A stretch of 64,000 nt of DNA. Source: Symbiodinium natans (lineage: Eukaryota > Sar > Dinophyceae > Suessiales > Symbiodiniaceae). The notes under the pieces are model-generated. The model had not been told where the DNA came from. It searched no databases and saw only the letters and a list, made by a program, of their open reading frames with translations. Where the stretch lies: contig CAJNDS010002110.1 of assembly GCA_905221605.1 (NCBI GenBank), forward strand, positions 423,001 to 487,000, in the 5' to 3' direction. This document shows, piece by piece, positions 10,420 to 23,400 of the stretch (positions within the stretch are counted from its first letter, which is position 1; every line of letters starts with the position of its first letter). A program made the translations under genes and the position numbers.

Positions 10420-11103
10420 CTAAAACTAGACCCAGTTTTGAACCCATCCTAAAAGTTCAACTTTCAGGCTCCTTATTGTAGTTTCTACCAAAAAACAAAA
10501 AGTTAGAGATCTAAGAGCCAGCCAGAAGAAAGCCAAGCAGGAGTAACCTAGGAATAACAAGGGTGCCCTTTTGGGTTGAAACAGGATTATAAACAAAGGG
10601 AATGCCCTACGTATAAGCTTAGGGATTTAGGGTTTAGGGCCAAACCCTAAACCCTAAACCCTCAAGGGGTTTCGGGCTTAGGGGTTTAGGGTATCACGGT
10701 GTGTCGAGGGGAGTCGTGCAACTCAGATCTAAGTTTTGGGTTTGGTTTGAGACAAGTCCTTCTTGGGGTTCAGGGTTTAGGGTTTAGGGTTTCTATGTCC
10801 TCATCCTGTAGCCAAACACCCGTTTCACCTGTTGCGGGATTAGGGCTTCGGGTTTGGGTCCAAGCATGTTGGCGCTTTCACACAGGGTTGCGCAAGATTA
10901 CAAGGCTCGAAGAGAGGCGTTTAGAGCACGAAAGTCTCGGGGCTTAAGCGTTAAGAGTTTAAGCGTTGAGCGCTTTTTTTGGTTACGGTCCATCGACGGG
11001 GGTTAAGCTCCATAACCCTGAACCTTAAACCCTAAACCCTTCTAAGCCCTAAACCCTAAACCCTAAACCCTAAACCCTAAACCCTAAACCCTAAACCCTG
11101 AAC

Positions 11104-11162
11104 CTCAGGAGGTTGCCGAGGGGCGGGGAGTCGTGCAGGCCGATAAAAATGAAGCCGAACCT
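11104..11162 (-). CDS. Candidate exon, hypothetical
   Basis: CGACAG|AGG to CTGAG|GTTCAGGGTTTAGGG. Reads RFGFIFIGLHDSPPLGNLL. The telomere-like array supplies the donor. Confidence 0.38.
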
Positions 11163-11645
11163 CTGTCGAGGCATGCAAGGCTCAGCCCTAAACCCTAAAC
11201 CCTAACCCTAAACCCTAAACCCTAAACCCTAAACCCAGAGAGCCCAATACCCCGTAATAAAGGAATACACCGTAAGTTATAAAGGGATCCTTAAAAGGTA
11301 GTTCAGGTATATTCCTTATATTCATAAGTTTACCTACTAACACCACCCCCCCCCGCCCTAGGTTCCCCCCAGAAATAAGCCTAGCTAAGGTCATTTAAGG
11401 GGGGAAGCTAGGCGGAGGGGCAGTATAGAGGGGGGGTAGTAGGGGAACCCATGATTAATTAAGGGGTATTGGGTTTTGTCGGGTACCAAGTGTGAGTATC
11501 TCCTGTCGTTTCGGAAGGTGGCATAACCTACTGACTCTGTATGGTTGGGATTACAGGTGCGGACCTCGCAACGCCTTGCTCATTCCCAACTTCCCAGACC
11601 CAAGTGCGGGACCCCTCAACCCTCACCCCGAAACCCCAACACAGG

Positions 11646-11764
11646 CTAGACCCAAGAGTAACCTAGGAACCAACGGGTGCCCTTTCTGGTTTTTAAAAAC
11701 CCTAAACCCTAAACCCTACGAAGCCCTAAACAGAGCGGGAAAACGGGCCTACTCGGGGTCCTAG
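11646..11764. mobile_element. Element B, subfamily 2
   Basis: CTAGACCCAAGAGTAACC...GGCCTACTCGGGGTCCTAG. The 15-bp flanks match at 10 of 15. Confidence 0.75.
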
Positions 11765-12319
11765 CAGACCCAAGACTGGGCTTCCGGCCATCCGTACATG
11801 CACGCCCAAAAGATCATCTCCTGAGAAGACAGATCCTTCCAACACCCCTCAATTAGGGAATATACCCTAATTCAGAATCATGATCCGTAGTCATACATAC
11901 ATATACATATACATATATATAAGGGTATATTCCTCAATCAAGGAATATACCCTACATAAGAATGATCCCTTGATTTAGGGCTTGTTGGAAGATCTGGGAA
12001 GACAGGGAGACGCAACCGGGGTGGCGCTTCTACTTCTGCCGGGGTCCATACTCAGCGGCTGGGTTCTACAAGGGGGGGAGGGAAAGCTAAGCTTTGGGCG
12101 TTTTGGGGTTTAGGGTTCATGGGGAGCTCTAGAACCTGCTGACGAAAAAGATGGATCTACGCAGGAGCTCTGGAAGAAGGGATGAGGCTCAGGATTTTGG
12201 TTTCTTAGCTTTGGCTGTCAGGACAAAATCAAGTCAGCTCCACATGACTTAAGTGGGGTAAACCCCTAAACCCTAAACCCTAAACCCTAAACCCTAAACC
12301 CTAAACCCTAAACCAACAG

Positions 12320-12385
12320 GATGTGTGTGAGGAGCTGGCAACAGCTCAGGTTAGGTTGCTGAGCCAGAAGGCGCCCTCTTTTTGT
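12320..12385 (+). CDS. Candidate exon, hypothetical
   Basis: CCAACAG|GAT to TTTTTGT|GTAATG; 22 codons DVCEELATAQVRLLSQKAPS then FC. A shorter end at CAG|GTTAGG also exists. Directly follows a CCCTAAA array. Confidence 0.4.
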
Positions 12386-12986
12386 GTAATGTAGGAGCCT
12401 GAATATTTCGAATATAAATGTATATATATATATATTTTTTTTTTTTTTTTGGGGGGGGGGGGTAGGGTTTAAGGTTTAGGGTTTAGGGTTTTGGGGTTTA
12501 GGGTTTAGGAATTAGGGTTTAGGGGTTCTATAGTATCATGTGAAGGGACCACAAGGGGAAACTCTTAGTAAGTATTCCAACCAATATATTTACGTATCGA
12601 GGTCTACAAGGAGTTCTTGCTGCACTACAAGGAGGAATGCTGCAGGGGGAGCAGCAGCTGGGCATCTTGGTAGGATTCCTAGTCTAGCGTCCCTCGTTAA
12701 GGTAGCCCTTTACCCAGACCCCTGGGAGGAGTAGATCCCCGCTAAGGGTTCCTAAGCATGGCCCAAAAGTAGTACGGGGTACCTTTGGGAGGTTCTACTT
12801 TTTGGATCCTCGGGGTCAGACCCTAAACCCTCTCTCTCCTAAACCCTAAAACCCAAAACCCTAAACCCTAGAACAAAAATGCCCTACACGCGAAAGGTTC
12901 CCTCCAGAGATCCTGCAAAGAAAGGGTGTAGGGTTTAGGGTTTAGGGTTTAGGAGGGGGGGAGCCCCTGTGCTATGGGGCTTGGAG

Positions 12987-13017
<31 letters not shown>

Positions 13018-13214
13018 CCCTATGGTTTCTAAGCGTATGGATTGGGCACTTTGGAGGGTAACCCCTAGGGTTTAGGGTTTAGGGTTAGGGTCACCTACTT
13101 GTGCGGCGGTCCATCTTAAGGGGGCTAGAGTAAATTTTGGGTACAGAATGGGTACCCCTAATTTGAGAAAGGCCCTTTCTAAACCCTAAAAAACCTAAAC
13201 CCTAAACTAAAAAC

Positions 13215-13287
13215 GCACGGCCCAGCGGCGGTAATCTCGCGATGCAGCACAGATCGCTCATTGGTGTAGTACAAAAGCAACACCGTC
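13215..13287 (-). CDS. Candidate exon, hypothetical
   Basis: GCTCTCAG|G to GTGC|GTTTTTAGTTTAGGG. Reads TVLLLYYTNERSVLHREITA then AGPC. Borders and frame agree. Confidence 0.4.
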
Positions 13288-14198
13288 CTGAGAGCAAACC
13301 CTCACGCCCTAAACCCGAAGCCCTGAACCCCAAAGGCTAAACCCTAAACATGCCAAAGCCCAAACCCCGAACCCTACCAAGTCCCAAAAAACCCCAAATC
13401 CCCAAAGCCCCCCCCCTCCCCCCAACAAGAAGAGGATAACCTCTGAAAACAAAACAAAACAAACCTTTTGGTTTAAATAAGTAATAAACCAAACGCTACA
13501 AACCCTCAACCCAGGCCGCGAGAAATGGGACTGACAGACTGGGCGGCGCGAAAGCACGGTGGTTGTCAACGTGATGGTCCCTTTTTGGATCCCTATTTTA
13601 ATACGGCACCGAATATTAAGGGTACCCCAAAAGGGATTATAATGTTGACAGCCACCCACGTTTCTAGAGCAGCCTCTGCACTAATTAAGGGGAGTGCTTG
13701 AGACCCTGACCTTTTTTGCCTCTTTTTTTGCAAAAAAAAGTTTGGGTCCCAAGCACTCCCCCTTGATGAATCCTAAACCCAAACCCTAAACCCCTAAACC
13801 CTAAACTCCCCTCTTCTTTTCATACATAGATGGGTATAGATAGGTCCGGACCTAGATTGCACTAGGTATGGTTCATGGGTTTTATGCGACTCGTGCCTTA
13901 ACCCTACATCTTGAGGGAAGTTGTGTGTTGTTACGGCCAAAAAGCCCTAAATCCTTCTGTTTTCTTACGGTTAGGCCGTAGTGCTGAAGATGCAGAAAGC
14001 CGTCGACCGAAAAACCTTCAACTCAACTGCCCATTTGCGTGCCGGGCAGCACGGCCAAGTTGACTCTTCCATAGACCGAGAAGCCTCAGTGTTTAGGAGT
14101 TGAGGTTTGGTAGTTGTGGGGTTTGTAGGGTTTAGGGACCCTAAGCCCTAAAGCCTAAACCCCAAGCCCTAAGCCCTGAACCCGAAGCCCTTAACCCA

Positions 14199-14290
14199 GT
14201 GGTGGGCCATGAGCGCCCTCACAAGGTACGTCGGGGTTGCCGCCACGCACTTGGACTGCATAATCCGGCTTCTGGCCCTAAACCCTAAAC
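14199..14290 (+). CDS. Candidate exon, hypothetical
   Basis: AACCCAG|TGG, WWAMSALTRYVGVAATHLDC then IIRLLA into CCCTAAA units. A donor-like AAG|GTACGT is inside it. End uncertain. Confidence 0.33.
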
Positions 14291-14479
14291 TCTAAACACT
14301 AGATTTAAGGGCTTAGGGCCTAAACCCTAAACTCTAAACACTAGATTTTGGGGTTTTGGGGGGGGGGGGGTTTAGGGTACGAAAATCCTCGAGCCTAGGC
14401 TGCCACCGAAACCTTCCCAGGCCTTCCAGCCTGACAAGGCGTGGAGGTAAGGTTTTCGAAGGCACACTTACAAGGCCTA

Positions 14480-14583
14480 CTTAGTTGCTGAGTTCATAAG
14501 CCCCCAAAAAAGTGTACACTTTCAGTTCTATAGGGGATTGTAGTATCCCCAAAAGTGTAAAGCGTGCTCACTCAGCTACTAAG
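14480..14583. mobile_element. Element C with CCTA target duplication
   Basis: 104 bp, CTTAGTTGCTGAGTTC...ACTCAGCTACTAAG, flanked by CCTA on both sides. Confidence 0.88.
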
Positions 14584-14659
14584 CCTATAAACCCTACTAA
14601 AAACCCGAAACCCTAAACACTCCCCCTCCGAACTGCACACCCTCTTTAACAAAATACAC

Positions 14660-14746
14660 CTCGCTGACGAAGGGCTCAACAGTCCGCCCAGGCTGACCAC
14701 TTGGAGGATGAGATTCAGCATGGCTGATTCAACGCAGAGCCGCTTG
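14660..14746 (-). CDS. Candidate exon, hypothetical
   Basis: CAACAG|C to GCGAG|GTGTAT. Frame KRLCVESAMLNLILQVVSLG then GLLSPSSA. The plus strand is also open (ADEGLNSPPRLTTW...). Confidence 0.35.
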
Positions 14747-14822
14747 CTGTTGAAGGGTTTGAGGTTTCGGGTTCCTTAGCAGATGTTGGGCCTTTCATGG
14801 CTTAACAGCAAGGGGTTGGAGG

Positions 14823-15236
14823 GTGCGGGGTTTGGGGGCTTCGGGGCTCAAGGCTTCGCCCGACATCTGTGGCTGCTGTTGTTTCTGGTCGCGCGGGCGG
14901 CCGTCAGATGTTAGCATCACAAAGCCATGCTTGTCTCGGCAGGCGCGGGAGCCACTAGGATGTGCTTCGCACGAGGCCACTGCAGCAGAGGGGCTGGGCT
15001 ACAGACCGTCTGTCCACGGCTTGCTTTCTGACTTCGCAAGGTCCCTAGATATCCTAGATCTCAAACCCTCAGCCAAAGGGGGTGTGAAGGTGCACTTTTG
15101 GTCCGACACGGTCTCTGCCCTGCCCCCCCCAACTGCCTACAGCACCAATTTGTGTGCTTGGTGGTCTCGTGCCTTTGAGCCGAAAAGGTTGGGGGGTCTG
15201 CGGCCAACGACATCAGAGCTGCGTGCGAAATCCTAA
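14823..15236 (+). CDS. Long unique open frame, hypothetical
   Basis: 137 codons with no telomere-derived residues, the longest plus-strand frame of that kind here. Contains WSRGRPSDVSITKPCLSRQA and VKVHFWSDTVSALPP. No domain recognised. The start is arbitrary. It might be part of a retrotransposon or an unusually long exon. Confidence 0.3.
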   Translation: MRGLGASGLKASPDICGCCCFWSRGRPSDVSITKPCLSRQAREPLGCASHEATAAEGLGYRPSVHGLLSDFARSLDILDLKPSAKGGVKVHFWSDTVSALPPPTAYSTNLCAWWSRAFEPKRLGGLRPTTSELRAKS

Positions 15237-15534
15237 ACGTCCCCAGCCAACGGATCTTTTCCTACCCCACCTTAACTACCCCCCCCCCCCCTCCCTACTC
15301 TCCATTTCCGACATAAGACCGAAAGAACCCTGATTTAAGGCTTCTTTGGGATGTTTGTAACTGACTTTCTAATTTCTAATTCGTACACACAGGAATGAGG
15401 GACCTTTTTCTCCACATTGCACACACAACCCACTGAGGGACAAAATGCTGCACCAAATTCCACATTCCCCACTAAGAACCTGCAAGTTTAGTGGGTCGCT
15501 TCGAATCCCCAAGCCCTAAACCCTAAACCCTAAA

Positions 15535-15658
15535 CCGTAAGCCGCAGCCTCCGAAGTTCTGGACTTAACAGCCGCCTCAGAAAGTCTCCCGGAAACAATC
15601 CCAAACTGAGACAAGCCGGCGATAGCTCGAGCATCCCTCTCCACTTGCTTTGCGCTCT
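15535..15658 (-). CDS. Candidate exon, hypothetical
   Basis: Reads AKQVERDARAIAGLSQFGIV then SGRLSEAAVKSRTSEAAAY. Acceptor CCTAAAG|AGC. Helix-friendly composition; may belong to gene Q. Confidence 0.36.
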
Positions 15659-16379
15659 TTAGGGTTTCTATACCACCGCCTTTTAGGCTGCCCCCCCATA
15701 GCTAAGGCTATTTAATGAAGCCTAGTTAAGGCTGTTTAAGGGTGGAACCTAGGGGGGGTTCGTATGGAGGGGTAACCGGACTTGTTGGCTGCCTACCCCT
15801 AAACCCTAAACCTTAACCCCTAATGTATAGACGGGTTTAGGGTTTAGGGGTAGCAGGAAAACCCATGAGTGCCGGGACAACCAAGCAGCGGCAACATCGG
15901 CCCACCTAGATGAAGCCCTGAACTGGTGCCTGCGGTGACAGTAATCTCCCTAAACCCAAAACCCGAAGCCCTCAGAAGGAATCGGGATGCCGCTGGTGCA
16001 AATTTTGCCAAAACCCTAAACCCTAAACCCTAAACCCCTTAACCCCTTAACCCCTTAACCCTTAACCCTAAACCCTAAACCCTCAACCGCATGGCCCCAC
16101 TTGGCCATCTGACGGCCGTCCCTCCTGGAAGCACTTCCCACGTCCCCAGCCACGGAGCCGAGTGGGGCGACCTCCAGACACTACGTGGGGTTTAGGTTTT
16201 TTAGGGTTTAGGGTTTAGGGTTTAGGGTTCAGGGTTCAGGGTTTAGGGTTTACGGTAACGACTCCCCCCCAAAAAAAAGGGAGTACGTGTCCCTGATAGC
16301 TCGGTAGGATCATCACCGGGATCTCAGGGTCTCCGATCATGAAGGGAGGGGGGGGGGGGCACCTTCGGATGCCACGGTT

Positions 16380-16505
16380 AGGGTTAGGGTTTAGGGTTTA
16401 GGGTTTAGGGTTTTTAGGGTTTATAGGTTTATAGGGTTTATAGGGTTTATAGGGTTTATAGGGTTTAGGGTTTAGGGTTTAGGGTTTAGGGTTTAGGGTT
16501 TGGGG
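16380..16505 (+). repeat. TTTAGGG array with TTTATAGGG variants
   Basis: Heptamers with a central block of nonamers GGGTTTATA. Confidence 0.88.
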
Positions 16506-16682
16506 CTTAGGGCTGGACCGCAAGGCCCTCACTTCCGCAGAAAAACCCGGCATAGGCTTTAGGGTCAAAGGGCAACCCACCAAGTCTGCGCTCGGAGCCC
16601 ACCCTCTGCCTAAACCCGAAGCGCCACTTAGCCCCTGCCCTAAAAACCGAAGCCGCCCTCATCGCGCAGGCAAAACCTACCT

Positions 16683-16790
16683 CCCAAAGAGCCAATATTG
16701 CTTAATTAAGGAATATTCCTTAAATCATATAGGGATCCTGAATATGATTTAAGGTATATTCCTTAATTAAGCAATATTGGGCTCTTTGGG
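16683..16790. mobile_element. Element A (foldback MITE), copy 1
   Basis: 108-bp near-perfect palindrome: CCCAAAGAGCCCAATATTGC...GCAATATTGGGCTCTTTGGG with central GGATCC. Flanked by CT on both sides. No coding capacity. Confidence 0.9.
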
Positions 16791-16845
16791 CTGAATCTCA
16801 AGCCTCGGAGGTGTTTAGGGCGGGAGGGGTTGTAGGTGGAAGCGG

Positions 16846-16942
16846 GCTAGGGCTGCGCATCCTGTTTTGACGTCTTGGCCCAAGCTGTCAAAACCGCACT
16901 TCGTCGTGCCCGCCCCCCAGGGCTGGCCAGCACCTCCAAGGA
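16846..16942 (-). CDS. Candidate exon, hypothetical
   Basis: A good pyrimidine tract precedes TTGGAG|GTGCTGG. Frame LEVLASPGGRARRSAVLTAW then AKTSKQDAQP and TAG. Confidence 0.32.
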
Positions 16943-17246
16943 GGGGGAGCGTTGAAGGAAAAGGTGGGGCTTTCTAGGGTTTAGGGTTTAGGGTTGTAGG
17001 GAGTGCTTGGTTTGGTGATCCCCGAGGAAGCAGCCGGAAGTAGGGACGGGATCCGAAATAAGGCCCCAAAATGAAGCGTAACTGTTTTGAGGCCTTCCTT
17101 CAGGCAGAGGAGATTCGAATCGGGTAAGCCATGTCATTTCTCGAAACCTAACCCAACCTTCCCCTGAACCCTATACGCCTCAACCCCTTAAGGCCCCAAA
17201 CCCAAACTAAATCCTACACACCCAACCCCCTCCCGAACCCCCCCAC

Positions 17247-17331
17247 CCTAACCCTAAACCCTAAACCCTAAACCCTAAACCCTAAACCCTAAACCCTAAA
17301 CCCTAAACCCTAAACCCTAAACCCTAAACCC
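17247..17331 (-). repeat. CCCTAAA array bordering gene Q linker exon
   Basis: About 12 units. On the sense strand of gene Q it starts the next intron as GTTTAGGG. Confidence 0.92.
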
Positions 17332-17435
17332 TCTCCGCGGGTGGCTGGGGCGCCTTCGTCGCGGCCTTGGCCGGGGGCCGCGCCGGCGCCTGCACGGCGC
17401 CGGATGGCGCCGCCTCCGGCGCGGCGCCCTCCGGC
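17330..17435 (-). CDS. Gene Q Pro/Ala-rich linker exon
   Basis: 106 nt, begins PEGAAPEAAPSGAVQAPARP. Acceptor ACTTCCAG|G, phase 2, matching the preceding exon. Ends AGG|GTTTAGGG at a telomere-like array; internal AAG|GC donors are alternatives. Very high GC; composition mirrors the gene P linker. Confidence 0.55.
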
Positions 17436-20400
17436 CTGGAAGTCTCCAAGGGGGTTTGGGTTTAGGGTTAGGGTTTAGGGTTTAGGGTTTAGGGTTTAGG
17501 GTTAAGGGTTAAGGGTTCAGCAGCTCCGGGGTCGAGCAATCTCCAGTGAGCCGCTGTTTGGGCTCTCGAAAAAACCCCCCACCCAGAGAATCCCAAAAAC
17601 AAAATCAGCAAAACCTCACTCTGTCATGGACCATCCTACCCACCCGCCAAAAAAGCCGGGAGGGGGGGGGGGGAGGGAGGGGGGAGGGAGGGGGGAGGGG
17701 GGAGGAAGAAATGACCCTTAGCCACGAAGAAATGACCCTGAGCCACGAAGAAATGACCCTTAGCCACGAAGAAATGACCCTTAGCCACGAAGGAAATGAC
17801 CCTTAGCCACGAAGGAAATGACCCTTAGCCACGAAGAAATGACCCTTAGCCACGAAGAAATGACCCTTAAATGACCCTTAACGCCCAGGAAATGACCCTT
17901 AGCGACCAAGAAATTGCCCTTAGCGAGGAAATTGCCCTTAGCCACGAAGAAATGACCCCTAGCCACGAAGAAATGACCCTTAGCCACGAAGAAATGACCC
18001 TTAGCCACGAAGGTGTATAGGGTTTAAATATATATAGAAAGAGAGGTTTAGGGTTTAGGGTTTAGGGTTTAGGGTTTATAGGGTTTAGGGTTTAGGGTTT
18101 AGGGTTTAGGGTTCAGGGTTTAGGGTTTAGGGTTTAGGGTTTAGGGTTTAGGGTTTAGGGTTTAGGACCCTTGAGGTTGCACCCGTGGGCCTTGGGGAAC
18201 CTTTGCAAAGATCCAGGGTGGTATAGCGATAAGGGCCTTACTTAACGGGGAGCCTTTAGGGGTACAACCTTAGGGTTTAGGGTTTAGGGTTTAGGGTTAC
18301 TCCCTTGAGGTTTGAAGGTTTAGGGCTGCGAGTCGTTTGTTGCAACCCACCTAGCTGACTTCAATCCCTCTTAGGGATGTTACATGGTCCCTAAACCCTA
18401 AACCCTAAACCCTAACCCCTAAACCCTAAACCCTAAACCATGGCCCCTTAAGATGGGCCCGTAAATTTGCTGGATGTATCAGGGACGGTCGTTGGTGACG
18501 TGGAAACTTGCTATGGAGCTGTTGAGGGTCAGGGCTTAGAGCTCAGGGCTTAGGGTTTAGGGTTTGGGCTTTAGGGTTTAGGGTCTAGGGTTTGGGCTTT
18601 AGGGGGGTTCAAGGGGGGTGTGTAACTCAAGGTTCCCTCCACTACTCCTCACTGCTCCCTAAGCCTCCCTAAAGTTCCCCAGGTACCCGCAGAACCCCCT
18701 CACTTAAAAGCCCAAAAAGGCCAGCCCGACGCTCTGGAAGTTGGTGTTATTATTGCTTTGTCTCAGTTTCTGTTGTAGGTTGGTTACATGGCGGAAGCCG
18801 ACGTTTGTTGGATTCGCTTTGCCTTACAACATCATTTTCTGCTGATTTGGTGGCGCGGGTAGCCGGGGTTCCCCACTTGGCGCAGTGGGTTTGGGTTCGG
18901 GGTCTAGGGTTGGGTTTTGGGGTTTTGGAATTAGGGCGTAGGCTGGAGGGCTTGCGGGCTTAGAACGTTTGGGGGTTGAGGTCCCAAACCGTCAACAGGT
19001 TTGGGGCTTTCAAGGGTTGATGCTGAAGGGTTTCATGGGCCATGCATACCACGATCTGCTTCAGAAACCTCCCCCACCCCACAAAAAAATATAAGAACCC
19101 CTACATTACCTTCATGAGGAAACATAGTGCCCCCCCCCAAAAAAAAAGAAAGAAGATAAGAACCCCTATATTACCTTCATAAGGAAACATATTTATCCAT
19201 TTGTTGAAGCACATAGTCATGGTAGCCCAGTAGCCACATGATGATAAGGGCACCCTTTTTTTTTGGGGGGGGGTTGGTTCTGTTATAATTAGAGGAACCC
19301 ATAAACAAACAAAAGAGGTAAAGGGTACCACTGGGCTACCAGGTAGTATAAGCTGCAGCCGCAAGTAGCTACAAAGCCATCAAGCCGGACTCTCAGAGTT
19401 GAGACTAAGGTTGATAGGGTTTAGGGTTTAGGGTTTAGGGTTTAGGAAGGCTCGAGGAGCTTCGGGGCTTGGAGGACTTTCGGGCATTTTGGGCCATTGG
19501 GCTCAGTTGTGAGTGCTTTGCGGTTCCCGCGCACTCCCCTTCCGACCCCTCTAGGGGGTTTACCTTGGCCTCCTAAGGTTCTACCCTTGAGTTTGTGAGG
19601 ACCCTTTTTAATAAGGGCCATATGAGGAGTCGGTCAACGACTGTTAAGGGGAACCTTGACAGCCACAGGGGTACGAGTCTTGATCCCTTGAACCCCTTCT
19701 TACAAGGACATGGATTTGCTATCAGCAAGCTATCCTTGCTGTGATATGCTGCAAACTGGCCTGCATTCGCTCCAGTACCTGGGCAAGTGCAAGGCATGTG
19801 GAAATCAGATGAGGGCCAAATGCTACCCGGTGTCAGTGTCTCTTGCTTGATGGCTTGGCAACAGTTGGCGACAGAAATTATACAACGTTTCACCCACACT
19901 CCGAAGACGGATGTTGACACCCTGAGCCAGACCATACAGCCCCCACACCTGGCGACCGCAGGGAGGGTCGACAGCCACACGAAACGCAACGTACCGGGCC
20001 ACAAGGGAAAAACATCTACATCTTGCCGATGCCTTGATCTACTAGGGCCCAAGTTCGGCAACAACTAAGGAGCAAGTGCCCTAACTATAAACTAGATCTA
20101 AGGGTAACTACATGGTCCCTTACTATGGCCCCTCACCTGCTTCAAAGGGTTGTGACGCACGGGCCATGGGGTTTGGTAGGCTATATAAGGGGTCCGCATT
20201 TAATTAAGGGCCCACACGACTGTACCATGTAGTTACCCTTAGACTATAGTTGGCACATGTACCCTTTCGTGCCGGTGTTTGATCGCTTTGGGGGGCCTTG
20301 GCTTGGGGCTCGCCTGGTTCAGCAACAAGGGCCACTCGGCCCCCTAAACCCTAAACCCTAAACCCTAAACCCTAAACCCTAAACCCTAAACGTTTAAAAG

Positions 20401-23400
20401 TTGCATCAACTCAGCCTTTTCAACATCGTATATGTATTCTGCAGAAGCCTGGAAACATCGTGCACAGAGGGGCAACATGAGTTTTCAAGGGCCCCAAGCC
20501 CTCGCGACCCCAAAAAGGACCCCAAACCCTCAACCCGTAGAGGCCCCAAACCCTGCTAACCCCCTGAGCCACATTGAGGGCCCCAAACCCTCATTTTTTA
20601 GGGCCTAAGGTTTAGGGCCTAAGGTTTAGGGTTTAGGGTTTAGGGTTTAGGGTTTAGGGTTTAACCCCCAAAATAACCCCAAGCTGTTTAGGGTTTAGGG
20701 TTTCGGGAGCCCCACCCCCTTCAAACCCTCTGACATGAGCCTCCTAAACCCCAAGGAATGGAAAACCCAAAATGTCCCAAGGGCCTAACCCCAAACCCTA
20801 AACCCTCTTGCAGCAGGCAAACCTTGAACCCTAAACCCTAACCCTAAACCCTAAACCCTAAATCCTAAACCTTGCCAAACCCAGTAGTTTCTGAGCCCAC
20901 TGAGCCGTGACGCTCCTGAATCTCCTGCGGGGAATAGAGGTGCGTGTACATCGCCTGGAGCTCCTGGGTTGATAACCCTAAACCCTAAACCCTAAACCCT
21001 AAACCCTAAATCCTAAAACCCAAACCCTGATAGTTTTCTTTCGAACTCTCTTCTTGCAACAGGGCTGAGGGCTTAGGGCTTAGGACTTAGGGTTTCTACT
21101 ATTTGCTTAAGAAACCCCAAAGAATACACAAAGCAATAGCTGTACAGCTTGTTCCCAGAGAGCCCAATATTGCTTAATTAAGGAATATACCTTAAATCAT
21201 ATTAAGGATCCCTACATGATTTAAGGAATATTCCTTAATTAAGCAATATTGGGCTCTTTGGGTACCCTAAACCCTATAAACCCTAAACCCTAAACCGTAA
21301 ACCCTAAACCCTCAGCTTGTTGAAGGCCTAGGAATTCAGGGCGGCAGAGTGACCGAGAAAGCATGAAGCGGACAGCCGGGTGGGAGACCGCGCCATCGAA
21401 ATAAAAACTTATAGGGTTGGGGTTTAGGGTTTAGGGTTTAGGGTTTAGGGTTTAGGGTTTAGGGTTTAGGGTGTAGGGTTTAGGGTTTAGGGTTTAAGGT
21501 TTAGGGTTTAGGGTTTATGGTTCTTAATACTTAAGGGGGGGAGGTTCAAGGGGGGTAGGTACCTAGGCAACCTGGGGAAGCTTAGGGAGCCTTAGGGAGT
21601 AATTGTGTTGCCCACCCCCCTTGAACCCCCCTCCCTTAAAACAAAAAACCCCTGAACTACTGCATAGACCTGCACTGCCCTAAACGCCGAACACCCAACT
21701 CTACTAAATCCTATGCATACCCCCTGCCCAGCTCTCAATCCCACCTGTGCTACCTAAATTTCTGAGGTACCCTAAATATTGAGCTTCGTACGATAACGGG
21801 AACCCCAAAGAGAACCCAAATTTGGGGGGAAAAAAACCAAAGCCCGCTAAACCCGGAACCCTGAACCCTAAAACCCCTAAACCCTATGAACCCTAAACTC
21901 TAAGTCCTGTAAAGCCTACAAACCCTAAACCCTGTAAATCCTAAACCCTATGAACCCAAAACTCCAAACCCTAAACTCTAAACACTCAACTCTGAAAACC
22001 CTAAACCCTAACCCCTTCCTTACGGCTAGGACTGCTGCACTGCCTGCCTGAACCCTAAACCCTGAACCCTAAACCCTAAACCCTAAACTCTCTGTCTGAG
22101 CAGCTTTGTATGTCCGCGCCGTGCCATCCTCGGGGTCGACTCGCCGCTCCTCAAGCCGAGAGTAGGGTTTAGGGTTTAGGGTTTAGGGTTTAGGGTGTAG
22201 GGTTTAGGGTTTAGGGCTGCTAGTTGCTTAAGAACCTAGTTCTTGTTTTAGAGTGTTTTCTTTGCCACCCATCTGGCCATGCTCCACCGGGCAACTGGGA
22301 GCGGGAGGGGGGGGCGGGGGGTCCGGGGGGTGGGGGGGGTTTAGGGTTTAAGGTTTGGGGGGCGGGCAGGGAGGGATAAGGCAACCTTCTGCCCCCCAAC
22401 ACGAGATGTCGGCGCGGATTTTTTTTCACCCACCACGTAAGAAAAAAGAGGAGTTGTTTTTTGTTTTTTGTGTGGGGGGGGGGACCTGCTAACTAGTTGT
22501 CGTTGGGGGTTAAAAGTAAAGGCTACTTCATCAACCCCGCACCCCCCCCCCCCCCCCCCGAAGCCCAACGTCCTTACACATAATCCAAGTAAACCCTATA
22601 GCCCTTTCAACAAAAAACACTAAAGCCCTTTGACGCCCTGAAACCCTAAACCCTAACCCCAAGCCCTAAACCCTTAAACCCCAAAGCCTAAAGCCCTTCA
22701 TCAGCCCCCACAAGCTCCAATCCATGCTCCTCCTGCTCCAAAGACGACTGCGGGTTGGGGTAGCCACCAGCTGCGCCCGATGCTCCTGCAGATGTTGAGA
22801 GGTTTGGGGTTTGGGGTTTAGGGTTAGCTTACACGGGGCTTTCCTAGACCTGCAAACTACCCTCAATTCTGCGTGGTCTACAGGATACCTTTGGAGCTAC
22901 ACGCCATGATTTTGCGTGTCTTGGGGAACATCGTGCACAGGACTTTTAGGACCTCTTGTGCAGCTTCCTGCACCCTTGGGGCAATTATGATAAAGGCAAG
23001 CACTCGACCCCCAAGAAAAAAAGCAGTCTCAGACCTCAAGTCACAAGAATCCCACGCGGCCAATCCCCCTATAACAACTCCCAAAAATAAAGATCCCTAA
23101 GCCCTAAGCCATTGCCCGCAGACCCTAAACCCTAAACCCCAAACCCTAAACCCTAAACCCTACGAAACCTCGGCGTGCCGGCGGCTGCGTGGCCGAGGGC
23201 GTCTCGGCTCTTGGCGCAGAGCCCATCCTGGGCGGCAAGAAGCTTCGGAGCCCTACTGGTTTAGGGTTTAGGGTTTAGGGTTTCGGGTTTAAGGTTTAGG
23301 GTTTAGGGGAAGTATGGGGTGAATGGTGTAACCTAAGCTTGGGACCATGGGGCATTTAGGATGGTCCCTTACCCTTGTTTACACGAATCCGAAGTATTGG

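Noticed and set aside
19573-20064. 163-codon minus-strand frame as a gene
   Set aside because: It overlaps a 93-codon plus-strand frame and element J sequence; only the EYW micro-exon inside it has homology support.
23176-23259. Exon on either strand (AGGCVAEGVSALGAEPILGG plus; DGLCAKSRDALGHAAAGTPR minus)
   Set aside because: Both strands are open with splice-like borders, and the minus version would break the phase of gene Q; undecidable from sequence alone.
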